From positions 253,001-317,000 of the forward strand of contig JAADJZ010000005.1 of NCBI GenBank assembly GCA_011032825.1: 64,000 nucleotides of DNA, read 5' to 3'. A model generated the notes under the pieces. That model had not been told where the DNA came from and made no database searches. It saw only the letters and a list, made by a program, of their open reading frames with translations. The stretch comes from Massariosphaeria phaeospora. Its lineage: Eukaryota > Ascomycota > Dothideomycetes > Pleosporales. Shown one piece after another: positions 30,608 to 41,760 of the stretch; position 1 is the first letter of the stretch, and each line of letters starts with the position of its first letter. The translations under genes and the position numbers were made by a program.

Positions 30608-31032
30608 ATGGATGCTCCAGCAATTCCGGAACTCCCTTTCCCCGGGCCAGATATCGATAGAGGACCGCATGTAGTCGCAGCCTATGTGGTAGGATGTGCT
30701 GTCTCGGGCATGTTCATTGCTTTGCGATTGTGGTCACGAATCAGTATCCAAGCACTGGGTCTCGATGACTGGTGCATGGTATTGACATGGGTATGTAACT
30801 TTCGATCATTCACTCAAGTTTCTACTCTGGAAATGATTAGCTGACCGTTGTGTAGATCATATTCATTCCTTTCACCGCTCTTGTCTGCCTTCTGGCAATG
30901 AATGGGGGTACTCGGCATTTGTACTACCTTCTTCAGACACCTTCCAGAGCTATCTACGTTACCAAGCTGAATTGGATCACGCAGGTCTTCGCTATCTTTT
31001 GCGGAGTGCCTCCTCCGAAATCAAGAAATTGA
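30608..31032 (+). pseudogene. Truncated rhodopsin-like (PTH11-type) integral membrane protein
   Basis: Two exons, 30608-30790 and 30856-31032, with a normal 65-nt intron (GTATGT, GCTGACC, GTAG). The product is 119 residues. It has the opening of the fungal rhodopsin-domain family: RGPHVVAAYVVGCAVSGMFI (helix 1), LGLDDWCMVLTW (the conserved DDW), a second helix IIFIPFTALVCLLA, GGTRHLYYL and KLNWITQVFAIFCGV at the start of helix 3. Then it ends in PPPKSRN and a stop. Full-length members have seven helices and about 350 residues, and nothing in the next 500 bp continues the domain. I call it a remnant; a short expressed protein cannot be excluded. Confidence 0.7.
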
Positions 31033-31652
31033 TGGTCACTGAGCACTTCAGAGGAGGCAATTCGCCACCATGTGACAGTATTGGGGACATGTTGTGTAGC
31101 CGGAAATCAGTTGAAGCGCTGGCATGCAGATACCACACCAGCAGCAGGCGTAGAAGCCTTTTGAGTAAAACGGCCGAAATCATCCCGGGACTAATATTGA
31201 ACTGTACATATTCAGATAACTTGAAGGATTGCAGGTCGCCGAATCCACTGGGGCACAGTCTGTATGACCTGGGCCAGATTGAGTTATCTAGCGGCGTGCT
31301 CTGCATGGTGGCACAGTTGCATGCAAATCCTGAATATGCAGTAGATCCTTGAATATCAGAAGGAGAGCATCGTGAAGGACTATGTATCGGTTAGCGCGCG
31401 TAAACGAAGTTCTCTGGCCGCATGAAGTCTGCTACCGAAGCACAGAACGAGGTCGACCGGTTTTGGGCGGAGATCGGGATGTGAAGCTGTAATCAGCATA
31501 AAAGGCGACTAGACCTTTCGACTAGGGTAGAGTAGGTATCTTCTTCCACTAAGACTTTTGCATCTCGACATCTTGTGCTCTTCCTCGTCTTCTATCATCC
31601 GAACCTTCGATCAGCTGTGTACAGATCACTACAGCCCCATACCAAACGCAAT
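31033..31652. other. Intergenic, promoter of the prenyltransferase
   Basis: Follows the rhodopsin-like remnant. A TATA-like ataaaagg at about 31498 lies some 155 bp before the prenyltransferase start. No remnants of the missing rhodopsin helices were found by eye. Confidence 0.4.
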
Positions 31653-32648
31653 ATGGCTACCAAGTTGCAAAACAAGCGGATTGTGGTCCCCGACGTCGAT
31701 GGTCCAACTGAAGGGTATTCCCTGCCAACAACCGGAATCCTGTCCTATGTCCCCGTATCTTGGGTACCATACGGAGAGTTGATGCGAATCGACAAGCCCA
31801 CAGGGATCTACGCTTTTTATTTCCACCATTTGTTCGGCACACTATACGGTAGCATCCTGACCCCGACGGCGGTTCCTGACCTGCTTCGAATCAACGGCAT
31901 TCTCTTCGGCGGCACCATTTTTATGCGAGGTGCGGCCTGTTCGTGGAACGACACTCTGGACAGAGAATACGACCGTCAGGTGAAGCGCTGCCGACTCCGC
32001 CCAATCGCCCGAGGAGCCCTAAGTCCACTCCACGGACATATGTTCACATGTTTCTTGACGCTTATCGCTCTGTCGTTCCTTTATCAACTCCCGGCCAATT
32101 GCGCGATACTCGCAATGCCTAAGATCATACTTCTTATGCTCTATCCGTTCGCAAAACGATTTACGGACTTTCCCCAGCTAGTCCTTGGATTCGAGATGGC
32201 TTCTGGGATCTTCATTGGAGCTGCCGCGGTAGGATACGATATCCAAAACGCGCCGAAAGGTACTTGGATCGCACTGCTTCTGTTCTATTTGGCACAGGTT
32301 TGCTGGACGGTGGTCTATGACACTGTCTATGCGCAGCAGGATGTCGAAGATGATGCGAAGGCTGGTGTAAGAAGTATGGCCGTGCGTTTCAAGGATGGCC
32401 CAAGAGAACTTCTTACATTCGTCGCTCTGTCACAGGTTGTTCTACTGGCAAGTAGCGGCTGGATTCAAGGATTCGGGGTAGCGTACTTCTCAGTTGCCTG
32501 TGGAGGAACAGCAGCGCTGTTGTTCTGGAATGTGTACACGATCGACCTGAAAAATCCATCTGAGTGTATGTGGTGGTTCATGTATGGGAGTAGATTCGTC
32601 GGTATCATGACGTCGGTGGGTCTGGCTCTTGAGGCAACTTCAAGATAG
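31653..32648 (+). CDS. UbiA-family prenyltransferase (meroterpenoid type)
   Basis: An intronless protein of 331 residues from the start at 31653; the frame opens at 31575 but those extra 26 residues look like 5' UTR. Two Asp-rich substrate motifs are clear: SWNDTLDREYDRQV (Asn99, Asp100, Asp103, Asp107), followed by RLRPIARG, and YDTVYAQQDVEDDAKAGV (Asp230, Asp233, Asp234). There are about eight hydrophobic helices. The family moves a polyprenyl chain onto an aromatic acceptor in a membrane; cluster-type fungal members make meroterpenoids, while the mitochondrial COQ2 makes ubiquinone. The lack of a mitochondrial leader and the neighbouring methyltransferase and oxidase favour a secondary-metabolism role. 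Confidence 0.93.
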   Translation: MATKLQNKRIVVPDVDGPTEGYSLPTTGILSYVPVSWVPYGELMRIDKPTGIYAFYFHHLFGTLYGSILTPTAVPDLLRINGILFGGTIFMRGAACSWNDTLDREYDRQVKRCRLRPIARGALSPLHGHMFTCFLTLIALSFLYQLPANCAILAMPKIILLMLYPFAKRFTDFPQLVLGFEMASGIFIGAAAVGYDIQNAPKGTWIALLLFYLAQVCWTVVYDTVYAQQDVEDDAKAGVRSMAVRFKDGPRELLTFVALSQVVLLASSGWIQGFGVAYFSVACGGTAALLFWNVYTIDLKNPSECMWWFMYGSRFVGIMTSVGLALEATSR

Positions 32649-33041
32649 GGTTCAGAATTGGCGGTTGGAGGATAGTAGTTGTGTTACTAAATGTTAAGAT
32701 GGTAGATCACTTAGCAACCTCCGATGGTTTCCGCTGCGCAGCAAGTAACAAAAACGAATGCATAAAACCCAGCACAGAAGAATGTATTGAGTGGTCAGAT
32801 CTTTTGAATGGGGTTATACTCACATCACAAAACCCAATTATTCCTAGTGACTAATCTCCACCTTTCTGTAACCTCTAGTGGGAATTGAGATCTCGCTCGA
32901 CGGTGTTGTATGGTTTTAGAGCATCCTGGGTGCTGATGCTGTGTTATCGAGAGTTTGAACACACATTCATGCACAAAATATCCATAAGATAAATCCTAGT
33001 CTCTGGTCCAAGTAGCAATACCTGTCAACTAGCCGACTCCT
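32649..33041. other. Intergenic between convergent genes
   Basis: 3' regions of the prenyltransferase and the minus-strand ExoX-C-like gene. Nothing further seen. Confidence 0.4.
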
Positions 33042-33827
33042 CTACACTCTTCTGTTGGCCTCCGCAACTCGCAACTGCAGCATCTTCTGCGCGAATCTCG
33101 ACCCCTCTCTTGTAAGCCCCCATTGAATATTTACACAAGCGTCGCACTGGCAATATGAGGGCAGCAAGTCAATCACGCCCTGGCCGCACCTGTTCAGTTT
33201 TACAAAGTAACGCTCCAAAGCCTCCTCTGGCGTTTCGTCGATCGGACAGCCGGGGGTGCGACAAGCGAGATCGAAGGCTTCGTAGAGCCAGAACTTCCTC
33301 TGAAGGTAGTTGCCGACGGGTGAGGAGAAGAACAGCCCATCGAGAGGGATCTCGGCGAGTTTGAGCCTTGCTCGCTTGACGGTGTCTTCTGTAATATGGA
33401 AGAGAGCCTGGATGTCGTGGCCGGAGATCCAGATCAGCTTTCCGCGGGAATCTTTGAAGCGAGCCTCAACCTCGACTCGTTGCGGTGCCCTCTTGTTGGG
33501 TGACGCTGGTGGTGGACTTGAGCTGCTTGACCCTCCTCTGTGTAATTGTGCTAGTGCCCTCTTGACGATATGGCCATGATCGAGAGATTCGCATGTCCTT
33601 GCCAGCCATTGCAAGTACTCCTGGTCGGTTATGTCCTTGACGGGCTTCCCTCTAAACTTCCCAGTCTTCAGTATGTATATGTTGTAGGGATCTCGCTCTG
33701 CTCGGCTGCGATACGCTTCGTCGATCTCGTAGTGGACGCCTTCCTTTGCGGGGTCAAACCTGTTTCCGTAGGGCGTCGCGTCAGTAGGCTGGGCATATCG
33801 TTTGGCGGGGGATCGTTGAGGACCCAT
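33042..33827 (-). CDS. Hypothetical protein with an ExoX-C-like motif
   Basis: An intronless 261-residue protein. Residues 55-77 (TGKFRGKPVKDITDQEYLQW, then LART) match the short module found at the C-terminus of exonuclease X and in DUF3820-like proteins, where G-x-(Y/F)-x-G-K and (D/E)YL-x-W are conserved. No exonuclease active-site motif accompanies it. The rest has a Ser/Pro-rich linker (100-112), a segment beginning LIWISGHDIQALFHI and a Cys-containing end (CRTPGCPID, CQCDACV) that could bind metal. I do not know its function. It is soluble with no signal peptide. Confidence 0.72.
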   Translation of the reverse strand: MGPQRSPAKRYAQPTDATPYGNRFDPAKEGVHYEIDEAYRSRAERDPYNIYILKTGKFRGKPVKDITDQEYLQWLARTCESLDHGHIVKRALAQLHRGGSSSSSPPPASPNKRAPQRVEVEARFKDSRGKLIWISGHDIQALFHITEDTVKRARLKLAEIPLDGLFFSSPVGNYLQRKFWLYEAFDLACRTPGCPIDETPEEALERYFVKLNRCGQGVIDLLPSYCQCDACVNIQWGLTREGSRFAQKMLQLRVAEANRRV

Positions 33828-34581
33828 GTTGCCTCTCGAGATTCGCTATTGAGGATTGCGTTTCGTAGTAAACGGGTAGGTAGGTAGGTGGGAGGGCTGA
33901 GGGTTTGCTCTGCAGGCGAGGCGGGATTCCCGAGACCCTGCTGCGTGGCAGGATGCTGGTATACTCGTCAGTACGGCCTTGGAGCAGTGCCCTCAATCGG
34001 TTCACTTACTGTAGAGGCGGGCCCTTGTTGCGAGGGAACACGTTGCTGGAATGGGTGTTCATTGCAGCCGGTCCATGGTGAGACAGGTCGACTGGACAAC
34101 TCAAACGCACGCCCTCCCGCGCTAACCTGAACCATCGCCCGACGCTTCTGACCTCGCCCCTCAAATCGTCACGTGTCGCTATTAGAGACTTGAAACCTAA
34201 CTTCGCGTACTCGACATCTACTCGTGGAGCAGTGGTGATGGATGTGTTTTAGTGTTGTCGGCTGCACGCGACCATACGAGAGTTCATATTGCATAAACGA
34301 ACTTGTATTCTCTAGAATCGGGCAAAAGATGGTAGCAGTAAGATCGGGTGCAGAACATCATGTTCAGATGTCGAGCAAATATCCACAATTGTCGTCTACA
34401 GTGTCCCTCGATCGAAGGAACGTCTTGGAGGGGTTCCGAGTTCACAAGGTAGTGTAGTCTAGCCCCAACGAGCTTAGTGCGTTGAGCACCTACCCTCCAG
34501 ACCTTTTAGTATCCTCGACCGACGAGATTGTCCCCCCTCAACATTCAGCCCGAAATCAGCTCGGATCTTTACGTTGAAGCC
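33828..34581. promoter_or_regulatory. Divergent promoter of the ExoX-C-like and SET/MYND genes
   Basis: About 750 bp between start codons on opposite strands. No conserved ORF and no clear core element; a ggtaggtaggtagg run is at 33879-33891. Confidence 0.4.
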
Positions 34582-36263
34582 ATGGCGGGAGTCACGACCC
34601 TTAGCTTAGCAACCTCTGTCTACATTGCCGAATCCAGCGCATGCATTGGGACAGGGCTATTCGCTGTCGACGACCTCGACTCGGGACAGCTTATATGCCG
34701 GGTAAGCCAACCGCTCGTCACATCTTTGGATGCTGCCCGGCTGGTCGACACCTGTTCAAACTGCTATGTGTGGACTGAAGGCGGGTCCACCGGATCCAGA
34801 CTTTACGTCAAGGAGGGTACAAAAGTGCAAGCATGCGCTGGATGTAAGCGATTCCGATATTGCAGCAAAGTAGGCGACACTACACCGCAAAGGATCAGAT
34901 ATCCAGCGTTGACTATTGCAGGCATGCCAGAAGCAAGCTTGGAAGCGCGGTCACAAGCAAGAATGCAAGATTTTCAGTCAGTTAGGCGACAAAAAAATCC
35001 CAAACATTGTACTCGCCTGTATAGTGCTTCTGATTCGGATGAAAAGCGGCGTCATCACCGAACAAGTTTGGTTGCCGATTATGGAATTAAACGCACACAT
35101 CGACGACTTCAAACAAAACGGGACGTACGATGATATCGAAAAAATGGCTCTCGGCGCGCAGCAGCTTTCTTTCTCAAGCCACCAGTTGGAATTACACATA
35201 GTGACGGGGTTGTATGCTAGAGTATGAGCCATGACTGAAGCATGGCCAGATCTGCTAACTTGTATAGATTCTCACCAACTGTCTCACACTCATCACGCCG
35301 ACTTTCGACCCACTGGGCATTGTGATGGATCCGCTCCTTGGCCGCTTCAATCATTCCTGCGATCCAAACGCTTTCATGGTAATGGATGGACCCGAAGTCT
35401 CTATTAGAACTTTGAAACCAATCAAGACGGAGGAGGAGATATATATCTCGTACATTGACACTACCAATCCCTACGCTCGCCGCCAAAAGGAGCTGAAATC
35501 CAGCTGGTTCTTCACCTGCAAATGCTCCAAATGCGAAAAAGGCCCAATTCAATCCGAGGACAACTGGGCCATCCGGGCGCAAGACATGTCTGACGAATGG
35601 AAGCAGCAAGCAGACAGCATTATCGCAAGGGAAGAGTACAATCCGGGTCCAATCAACTACGTGGGCAACTCTAAAGATGAGGAACGAGTCGCAGCACTCC
35701 AGACTGTTGTCTTTTGGATGTACGATGAAGAACAGAAGGTGTCGGATCCCGCCGAAGCAATCGACATGATCAAGCACGGTATGATATACTGCATCAAGAC
35801 AGGACTATGGCCATTGTATCGACAGCCATACGCCGCCTTGCGGGACGACGCGATCGTGAACCTGCTCTCGCTAGGTAGCTACGAGATCGCATGGGCACAC
35901 TGCGCGAAGCGGTACCGATACATCCATCCCCGACTCTACCCTCAAGCCTTCCACCCAGTCCGCGTCGTCCAGACATGGCAGATGGCCATGTTGGCGTTGT
36001 ACCTAGCCAGCACGCAGGCGATGGTCGCACCTCAAGCGGACATGGCCTTGATCGCATACATGCTTATCATGGAAGTCAGAGACGCGTCAAAGAGTAGCCA
36101 CGGCGAAGAGAACGCATTTACGAAGAGTGTCAGCGCGAAGTTCGACGAGATGACGGTAGAGTTTAGGGACAAGTTGGGAGCGGGTGCTGATGCAGCGCTG
36201 TCGGACGAGATGCCTCGCCAGAGACGGCTGCTGGCTGAGATGGGGGACAGGTTGGGGGAATAA
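34582..36263 (+). CDS. SET and MYND domain protein (SMYD-like)
   Basis: Three exons: 34582-34869, 34922-35221 and 35268-36263, giving 527 residues; introns are 52 and 46 nt. The frame also opens at 34528, which would add 18 residues. The split SET domain begins with GTGLFAVDDLDSGQLI. The MYND zinc finger is inserted after it: CSNC, CAGCKRFRYCSKACQK and WKRGHKQEC. The SET core follows: FNHSCDPNAF (cofactor motif NHSC), EEEIYISYID and the post-SET CKCSKC. The C-terminal half is helical, TPR-like. Family members methylate lysines on histones or other proteins; many fungal ones have unknown targets. Confidence 0.92.
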
Positions 36264-37925
36264 CTGGATCAAGCGCAAGAATGTCGCTTTGCTTCTAATC
36301 GGTTCCCAGTCTCGGATGACACTGTTGAGCATCTGTGTCGAAGGCAGATACCCAATGGTTTAAGACCTCGGTGCTACCCTGATTCTTCTTGACGGTGTAA
36401 GAAATTTATGAACAATGGGAAAATGTGCGTTGGCCTTTACAAAGCCCTATTGTATCTAGCATACGCTACTACGCATTGCAGACCTGGTTGAGTGGGAGGC
36501 TGCGAGGAGAATCGTGCTTGCCTTCATCGCGCATCGCGCCTCGCACTTGCCTTCAACGCACCTGCCTCCATTGCATCGCATCACGTCATCAGATCCATCC
36601 ACCTAGGCAGTGGCAAAGCACGCTCTTCTCGCAACTCGGTGTTCGTCTTCTTCGTCCAAACCTCACGCCGTGCCTCGCCGCGCATCCACCGCAACGCAGC
36701 GCGGCAAGCACCTCCTTTCACGACGTCAGAGGCGCCCCTACCTCGTCGACGCCCCCTGATGAGGCTCATTGAGGCTGAAGTGCCAGCCCAGCCCGCCTAG
36801 TCCAGCTCAATTTCGTCTTCGCAAATTGCATGCTCTCTGCGCTAAGCGAACCAACACCAACACGGTGGCGAGGCAAACTTCAGGAGACGAGAGACGGCAG
36901 CAGCAAACGACAGCAGCTCAGATTTGAGCCTGAACGCAAAGGAAGGAAGCACAAACTGCCGATTACATCACCCGTCTCACGGATACCCCGTTCGTCGCAA
37001 GTGCGCAGAGTCGCAAATAGAACGGGTGACCGATGATGCAACTCGGTGCCCACGCTCTTACACACAGAATCGCATCGCGCCCGAATAGGAAGTCCGCCAA
37101 ACCGAGGCTGCGACAAGGCGGTTCGTCGCCCCAACAGACACGGCCGGAATGCGAACCCCCAGCAACGACACGGGAATCTCAATTCCACAACAAAACCGAT
37201 GATGCTAGGTGTTGCTCAACGCTTCACAGCCATGCCACAAGCAGAGGCAAGGCTGTGTGAAATTACATCATAGCTGCCCAAGCTGCCGTGAAACGCGCCT
37301 TGAAGCCGTTCGCAGGGCACACGCAGGCGCTTGCCCCTGAATTTCCCCGGATTATTGGATGGGCAGGCGCTAGGCAGCACAGAGCTAGCGGGCCGCCGGA
37401 CACGGGCTAGCGGCGCGAAGCAGATGCGTCTTCTGTGCTAGGCGCGGCCCCTGCCCCGAGCCAAGTGCTCACGCGTGAATTGGACCTGCGCTGGCCCTGC
37501 GCTCTGGCCGCGCACCGTCGCCGGCTCACAGACGAAAAGGGGGATGGAGAGGGTGGAGAGGGTGTTCGCGGCGCGGCCATTGGCTGCGCACGCCATCTGG
37601 TGAAGCTTGAGCGGCTTTGGCTGGCCCCGCCGCTCGCAATTTCCCTGTCGGGCTGGCTTTCATTCCAATCGTTGCTCGGACGCCGCTCTCCTTCCGCTTG
37701 ACGAGGCATCCTTCGGCTTTGGCTGGCCTCGTAAAAAGGTCAGCTGTGCCCCGTTGCGCTCTTGCTGCTCCTTCCTCACCTCACTCTCTCTTCTCTCCCG
37801 TCCTCCATCTGCTTGTACAGTTGTCACTCACTCGTTCGCTTCAAATACTACCTACCCCGTACCACTTTGTAATACCCACCTTCTAATCACTCCTGCCCAC
37901 CACTACCACCACCCCAACAACCACA
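36264..37925. other. Long intergenic stretch, no gene seen
   Basis: About 1.66 kb, relatively GC-rich, with many short overlapping ORFs on both strands but none with recognisable domains or codon bias. The last 200 bp are C/T-rich, as before a highly expressed fungal gene. Confidence 0.45.
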
Positions 37926-38661
37926 ATGCGTTTCTTCGAAGTCATCCTGTCCGGCTCGGCCCTCATCGCTGCTGCCTGGGCCCTCGAGCTCAACGATTGG
38001 CCAAATAAGTTCGTGTCGGGCGAGACCTACACCATCACCTACTCGCCCAAGGACGATACCCCAACGCAACTCAAGTTGCGCCAGGGCGAAAGCGACAACC
38101 TCAAAGACGTTGCTGTCCTGACCAGTAAGCAGTTCCGCACTTACCATGATTGAGCTCCCCTTCTAACGCGCCTTTGTAGCCGATGCAACTGGCGGCTCTT
38201 TCACGTTCACCGTTGACGAATCGCTCCCCAACGGCGACGACTACGCCATCGAGGTGTCCCAAGGCACCACCGTCAACTACAGCAACCTGATTCCCCTCAC
38301 TGGCAGCGAGGCGAGCCCCATCGCTTCGTCCGCTACGCCTTCAGCAACCGCATCCTCATCGGCCTCGGCCTCCGAGTCCGCGTCCTCCAAGTCCGCGTCC
38401 CTGTCCTCCGCTTCCGAGTCCTCCATGAGCATGACCAGCTCAGCCGCATCCGCATCCGCCACCTTAGCCCCCTCATCAAGCCTGAACGCCACCATCACCA
38501 CCGGCACCCTCTCGCGCACCGCGTCTCCCAGCTCCACCGACGAGGCCACCGGCACCTCCAGCGGCGGCCCGCCCGAGAGCACCGGCGCCGCGTCGCTGCT
38601 GTCGTCCAGCCCGCTGGCACTCATCTTCGGCGCCGTCGCCGCCATGGCCTACCTCAACTAA
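37926..38661 (+). CDS. GPI-anchored Ser/Thr-rich wall protein (Kre9/Knh1-like N-domain)
   Basis: Two exons, 37926-38124 and 38180-38661, giving 226 residues; the 55-nt intron has GTAAGC, TTCTAAC and TTGTAG. A signal peptide (MRFFEVILSGSALIAAAWA) leads into a beta-sandwich domain of about 80 residues (LNDWPNKFVSGETYTITY, GSFTFTVDESLPNGDDYAI, TVNYSNLIPL) like the fungal Ser-Thr-rich GPI-anchored membrane family. A Ser/Ala/Thr-rich stalk follows, and the C-terminus is hydrophobic (SPLALIFGAVAAMAYLN), as for GPI attachment. It should sit at the plasma membrane or in the wall. The C/T-rich leader and strong C-ending codons suggest high expression. Confidence 0.88.
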
Positions 38662-40728
38662 ATCCGACTTTATCTTGCTACGTTTGTTTCCCCTTTTCTG
38701 CGATATACCTTTGCGCCACACGTAATGCTAGATAATAGTCATTTATTATTTTATTGAGGTCGGGTGGGATCTGGTTGGTTCTTTTTACGCATCACGACAC
38801 GCGACGTTGCGTGGTTCTGAGGGTGGTTTGGGGATGAGGAATGGGTGGTTGCTTGGGGCTGCGATGGGTGGCGATCGCGCGTGGCGCTGATGGGACCTGT
38901 CGTAGCAAACAGGCGTGCAGATGAAAAAGAAATATAATCATACAAGTCAGCTTTCGCGCCGAACAAGTGTACTCGTGATGAATTCATCCCGCCGGAGTAT
39001 CGCGCGCATTGCCTGGTCGCAAACCTCAGCTTCGCCTTGCAAGTACGTTGACTTATGTTCGGCCTAATAGTGGTAGCTCTTTGAGATTATTGGTGCCTGG
39101 CAAACTCACCCGGGGATCTTACTTCCTGTCTGTCGTGCGCGGTTGCGCAGAGATGAGATGAGATGTAATGCGATGAGATTATGCGGGTAGGTTAGCAGAT
39201 GAATGGCATGGCACCATGCACTACGGAGTACAGTACACCGACTGGTAGATGCAGTAGTTGCGGGTATAGCACGGGTACACGGGTGCCACAGGTGTTGCGT
39301 AGATGTCGGGTAAGTTGTGTGTGAGGCTGGGCTGCTGCCGGGTGCGTTTCCTTTGCTGATTTCCACGTCGTTGGTTTTAACGTTGTTGAGGGAGTTAAGG
39401 TATGAGATTAGGATTAGGGGTATCACGGAAGGTCAGCAAGACAAGGCAAAAAGGGCAAGTAAGGTGAGCTGAAAGAGAGAGAGAGAGAGAGCGAGGAGAG
39501 AGCGAGAGCTGAGAAGCCGAGGTCGATGTACTTGGTACACGCTTGACAGATAGATGCGCCATGTATCCAGTAGTACAGCTAGGAAGTACAGTTGATTGCG
39601 CCATGTACAGATAGATAAATAGATGCGCGATTGGACTTGGGTGTACCACCTAAGAGAAGGGAAGGGTTTTGGGTGTGGAAGAGTGTTGTGATGATGCTGA
39701 TTGTGGTGGTTGTGGTGGTTGCAGCTAAACTGTAGTCATGCATGATAGGTAGCAGTGTTCGGGACCTGCATAAGCTGGAAATACCTACATTAGTGTGCGG
39801 TATGTAGTGTACCCCGTAGTGTATGCGGTTTACCTTTAGTAGGGCTGCTAGACTGAGTAGCCGCCGCTCGGTATCACATCACTGCCAGTCCGGTGCAGAA
39901 GGCAGGCGCGAGCGATCAGAACTACAGACTCAGTAACAGCTTGACAACATTCCCATTGATTTTCATCTCGTGTGCGTTCGGGCCGATTCGCAGTGTTGTA
40001 TCATCGGTGTTCTTGAGTACGGTAGGTATATGCGATACTTTTTTGGTGGGGGTTTCTAGCGTCTTTGGGTGCGCCAACTTCAACCCACCACACTGCACCT
40101 CGCTGCCTGGCATTACATACAATACACCTCTTATCTACCCTATATAGATCTTGCTATATTTATTTTCTAGTATATCGCGACAATAATCCCGCCCCTAGCC
40201 CTGCCGGCTCTCACATCCACGGCACCGCGCTCCTCGCATCGGCAAAGTGGAGACCCGGCCACCATATGCCGAAGCCATCCATATCCCGACATCAATGTTC
40301 CGAGCGCGTTAACCAACCACATACCACCCTTCTTTGCCCAGCCCGGCTTTTCCACCTGTCAGCGGCTGACGGGATGTATGATGGTGTCGGAGAAATAAGA
40401 ATGGGATAGATCTACTTGGAGGGTTCGGACTCCGATGTTGTCGGGGGTGAGGTGCAGATATGGAGTATAAGAGTTTGGTAGCAGGTTCTCGGTAGCAGGT
40501 TCTCGGTTCTTGCTCGCGGTTGCTTGGTAAATCAGTTGATTGAGTAAAGAGTTTGGGTTTGGGTTTGTTTTGTTTTGGTTAGAAGCTGGGCTGCGCTGGA
40601 TCACATTACATCGCATCACATCGCATAATATCGACTCCTACTCTATCAGGCCATCGTCCTTTCTAAACGACCCACACACCAACTATCAACTATATCAATC
40701 CGCAAACCTCACCACCCCCACGCCAACC
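38662..40728. other. Long intergenic stretch, no gene seen
   Basis: About 2.07 kb between two genes for Ser/Thr-rich wall proteins. It holds a GA microsatellite at 39474-39491 and imperfect short repeats such as gcgccatgta...agtaca (39560-39610). No supported ORF. Confidence 0.45.
39474..39491. repeat. GA dinucleotide microsatellite
   Basis: Nine uninterrupted AG units followed by imperfect purine repeats to about 39508. Confidence 0.9.
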
Positions 40729-41295
40729 ATGCCCCTCCGCAAACGCCTCACCCTGCTCTCCCTTTTCCCCCTCAGCCTCACCCCCACACCTACATCCGCG
40801 CAATCTTCCTCATCAACCTGGGGTCTCCCCTTCAGCGTCGACATGCCCATCGTATCCGACACAACAGCACTCCTGCCGTCGAACCCGGCGCTGACGCCAC
40901 CAGCCGCTACGACTGTAGCATCCTCTTCCGCATCCACAGCTTCAGCCACGGAATCCGCGTCACCGTCACCGTCACCGTCATCCTCAGCCTCAGCGTCCTT
41001 CGTCTCGATCTCATCATCGTCGCCAGCGAGCACCAGCAGTACCAGCACCGCGATGTCCTCTGCGCTAGATGTTCCCGACACGCAGCGCTTATCTGGCAGT
41101 ACTGTGCGCTCCAGTGCGAGTGTGAGTAGCACCGATTCGGTGTCTACCTCCACATCACCACCATCATCCACGCCCAGCGCCCTCGCAGTAGAAAGCCCGG
41201 GCGCTGCGTCACAGCAGATCGAGCGGCCCACGCGGCGGTACGTGAAGATGGGGATTGTGGGCGTGTTGGCGGCGTTGGGGGGCATGGCGTATTGA
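40729..41295 (+). CDS. Putative secreted Ser/Thr-rich protein, possibly GPI-anchored
   Basis: A 188-residue intronless frame; the start at 40729 is chosen because it begins a hydrophobic leader (LTLLSLFPLSLTPTPTSA). The body is almost wholly Ser/Thr/Ala/Pro, typical of an O-glycosylated wall stalk, followed by a basic stretch RPTRRYVKM and a short hydrophobic end (GIVGVLAALGGMAY). The end is shorter than a usual transmembrane helix and fits a GPI signal better. It lies on the same strand as the neighbouring Kre9-like protein but lacks that domain. Low complexity lowers confidence that it is a conserved gene. Confidence 0.62.
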   Translation: MPLRKRLTLLSLFPLSLTPTPTSAQSSSSTWGLPFSVDMPIVSDTTALLPSNPALTPPAATTVASSSASTASATESASPSPSPSSSASASFVSISSSSPASTSSTSTAMSSALDVPDTQRLSGSTVRSSASVSSTDSVSTSTSPPSSTPSALAVESPGAASQQIERPTRRYVKMGIVGVLAALGGMAY

Positions 41296-41760
41296 AACCA
41301 GGAGGGGTAGAGTGTGGTCTTGGGCTGGGATAGACTGGGATGGGAGGACGAATAGGAGAGGAGAGCAAACTGATGATGGGGAGAGGAGAGCAAGCCGATG
41401 AAAGTGGACTGGACTGGCCTGAACTAGCCTGGCGTGCAAGAAGGAAGGAAGGCAGGCAGGCACGAGGAGGCGAGCGAACGCGGCGGGGCAGAAACGCAGC
41501 GCTAAAAGAAACACGTCGAGACGCCTTGAATGCCCAACGACAAAGCCAGCCAGCCAGGCACATCAGCTCGAATAAATCAAACCAAAGACGGATATCGATT
41601 TTCAGATTTTCAGGACGTAAAACGCTTAGAAAAGGGGGGTATGTCAGCCCAGACCAGACGCCAAGAAAATGCTCTTCTCATCCGTGACCGTCCTCAGCAC
41701 AGCTCAACTCAGCGTGCACGCGAAATACTTCGCCCAGGCCGAGCTCCACCGCCTTCCGCC
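41296..41760. other. Intergenic between convergent genes
   Basis: 3' regions of the Ser/Thr-rich gene and of the minus-strand dynein gene. Purine-rich; nothing else seen. Confidence 0.4.
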
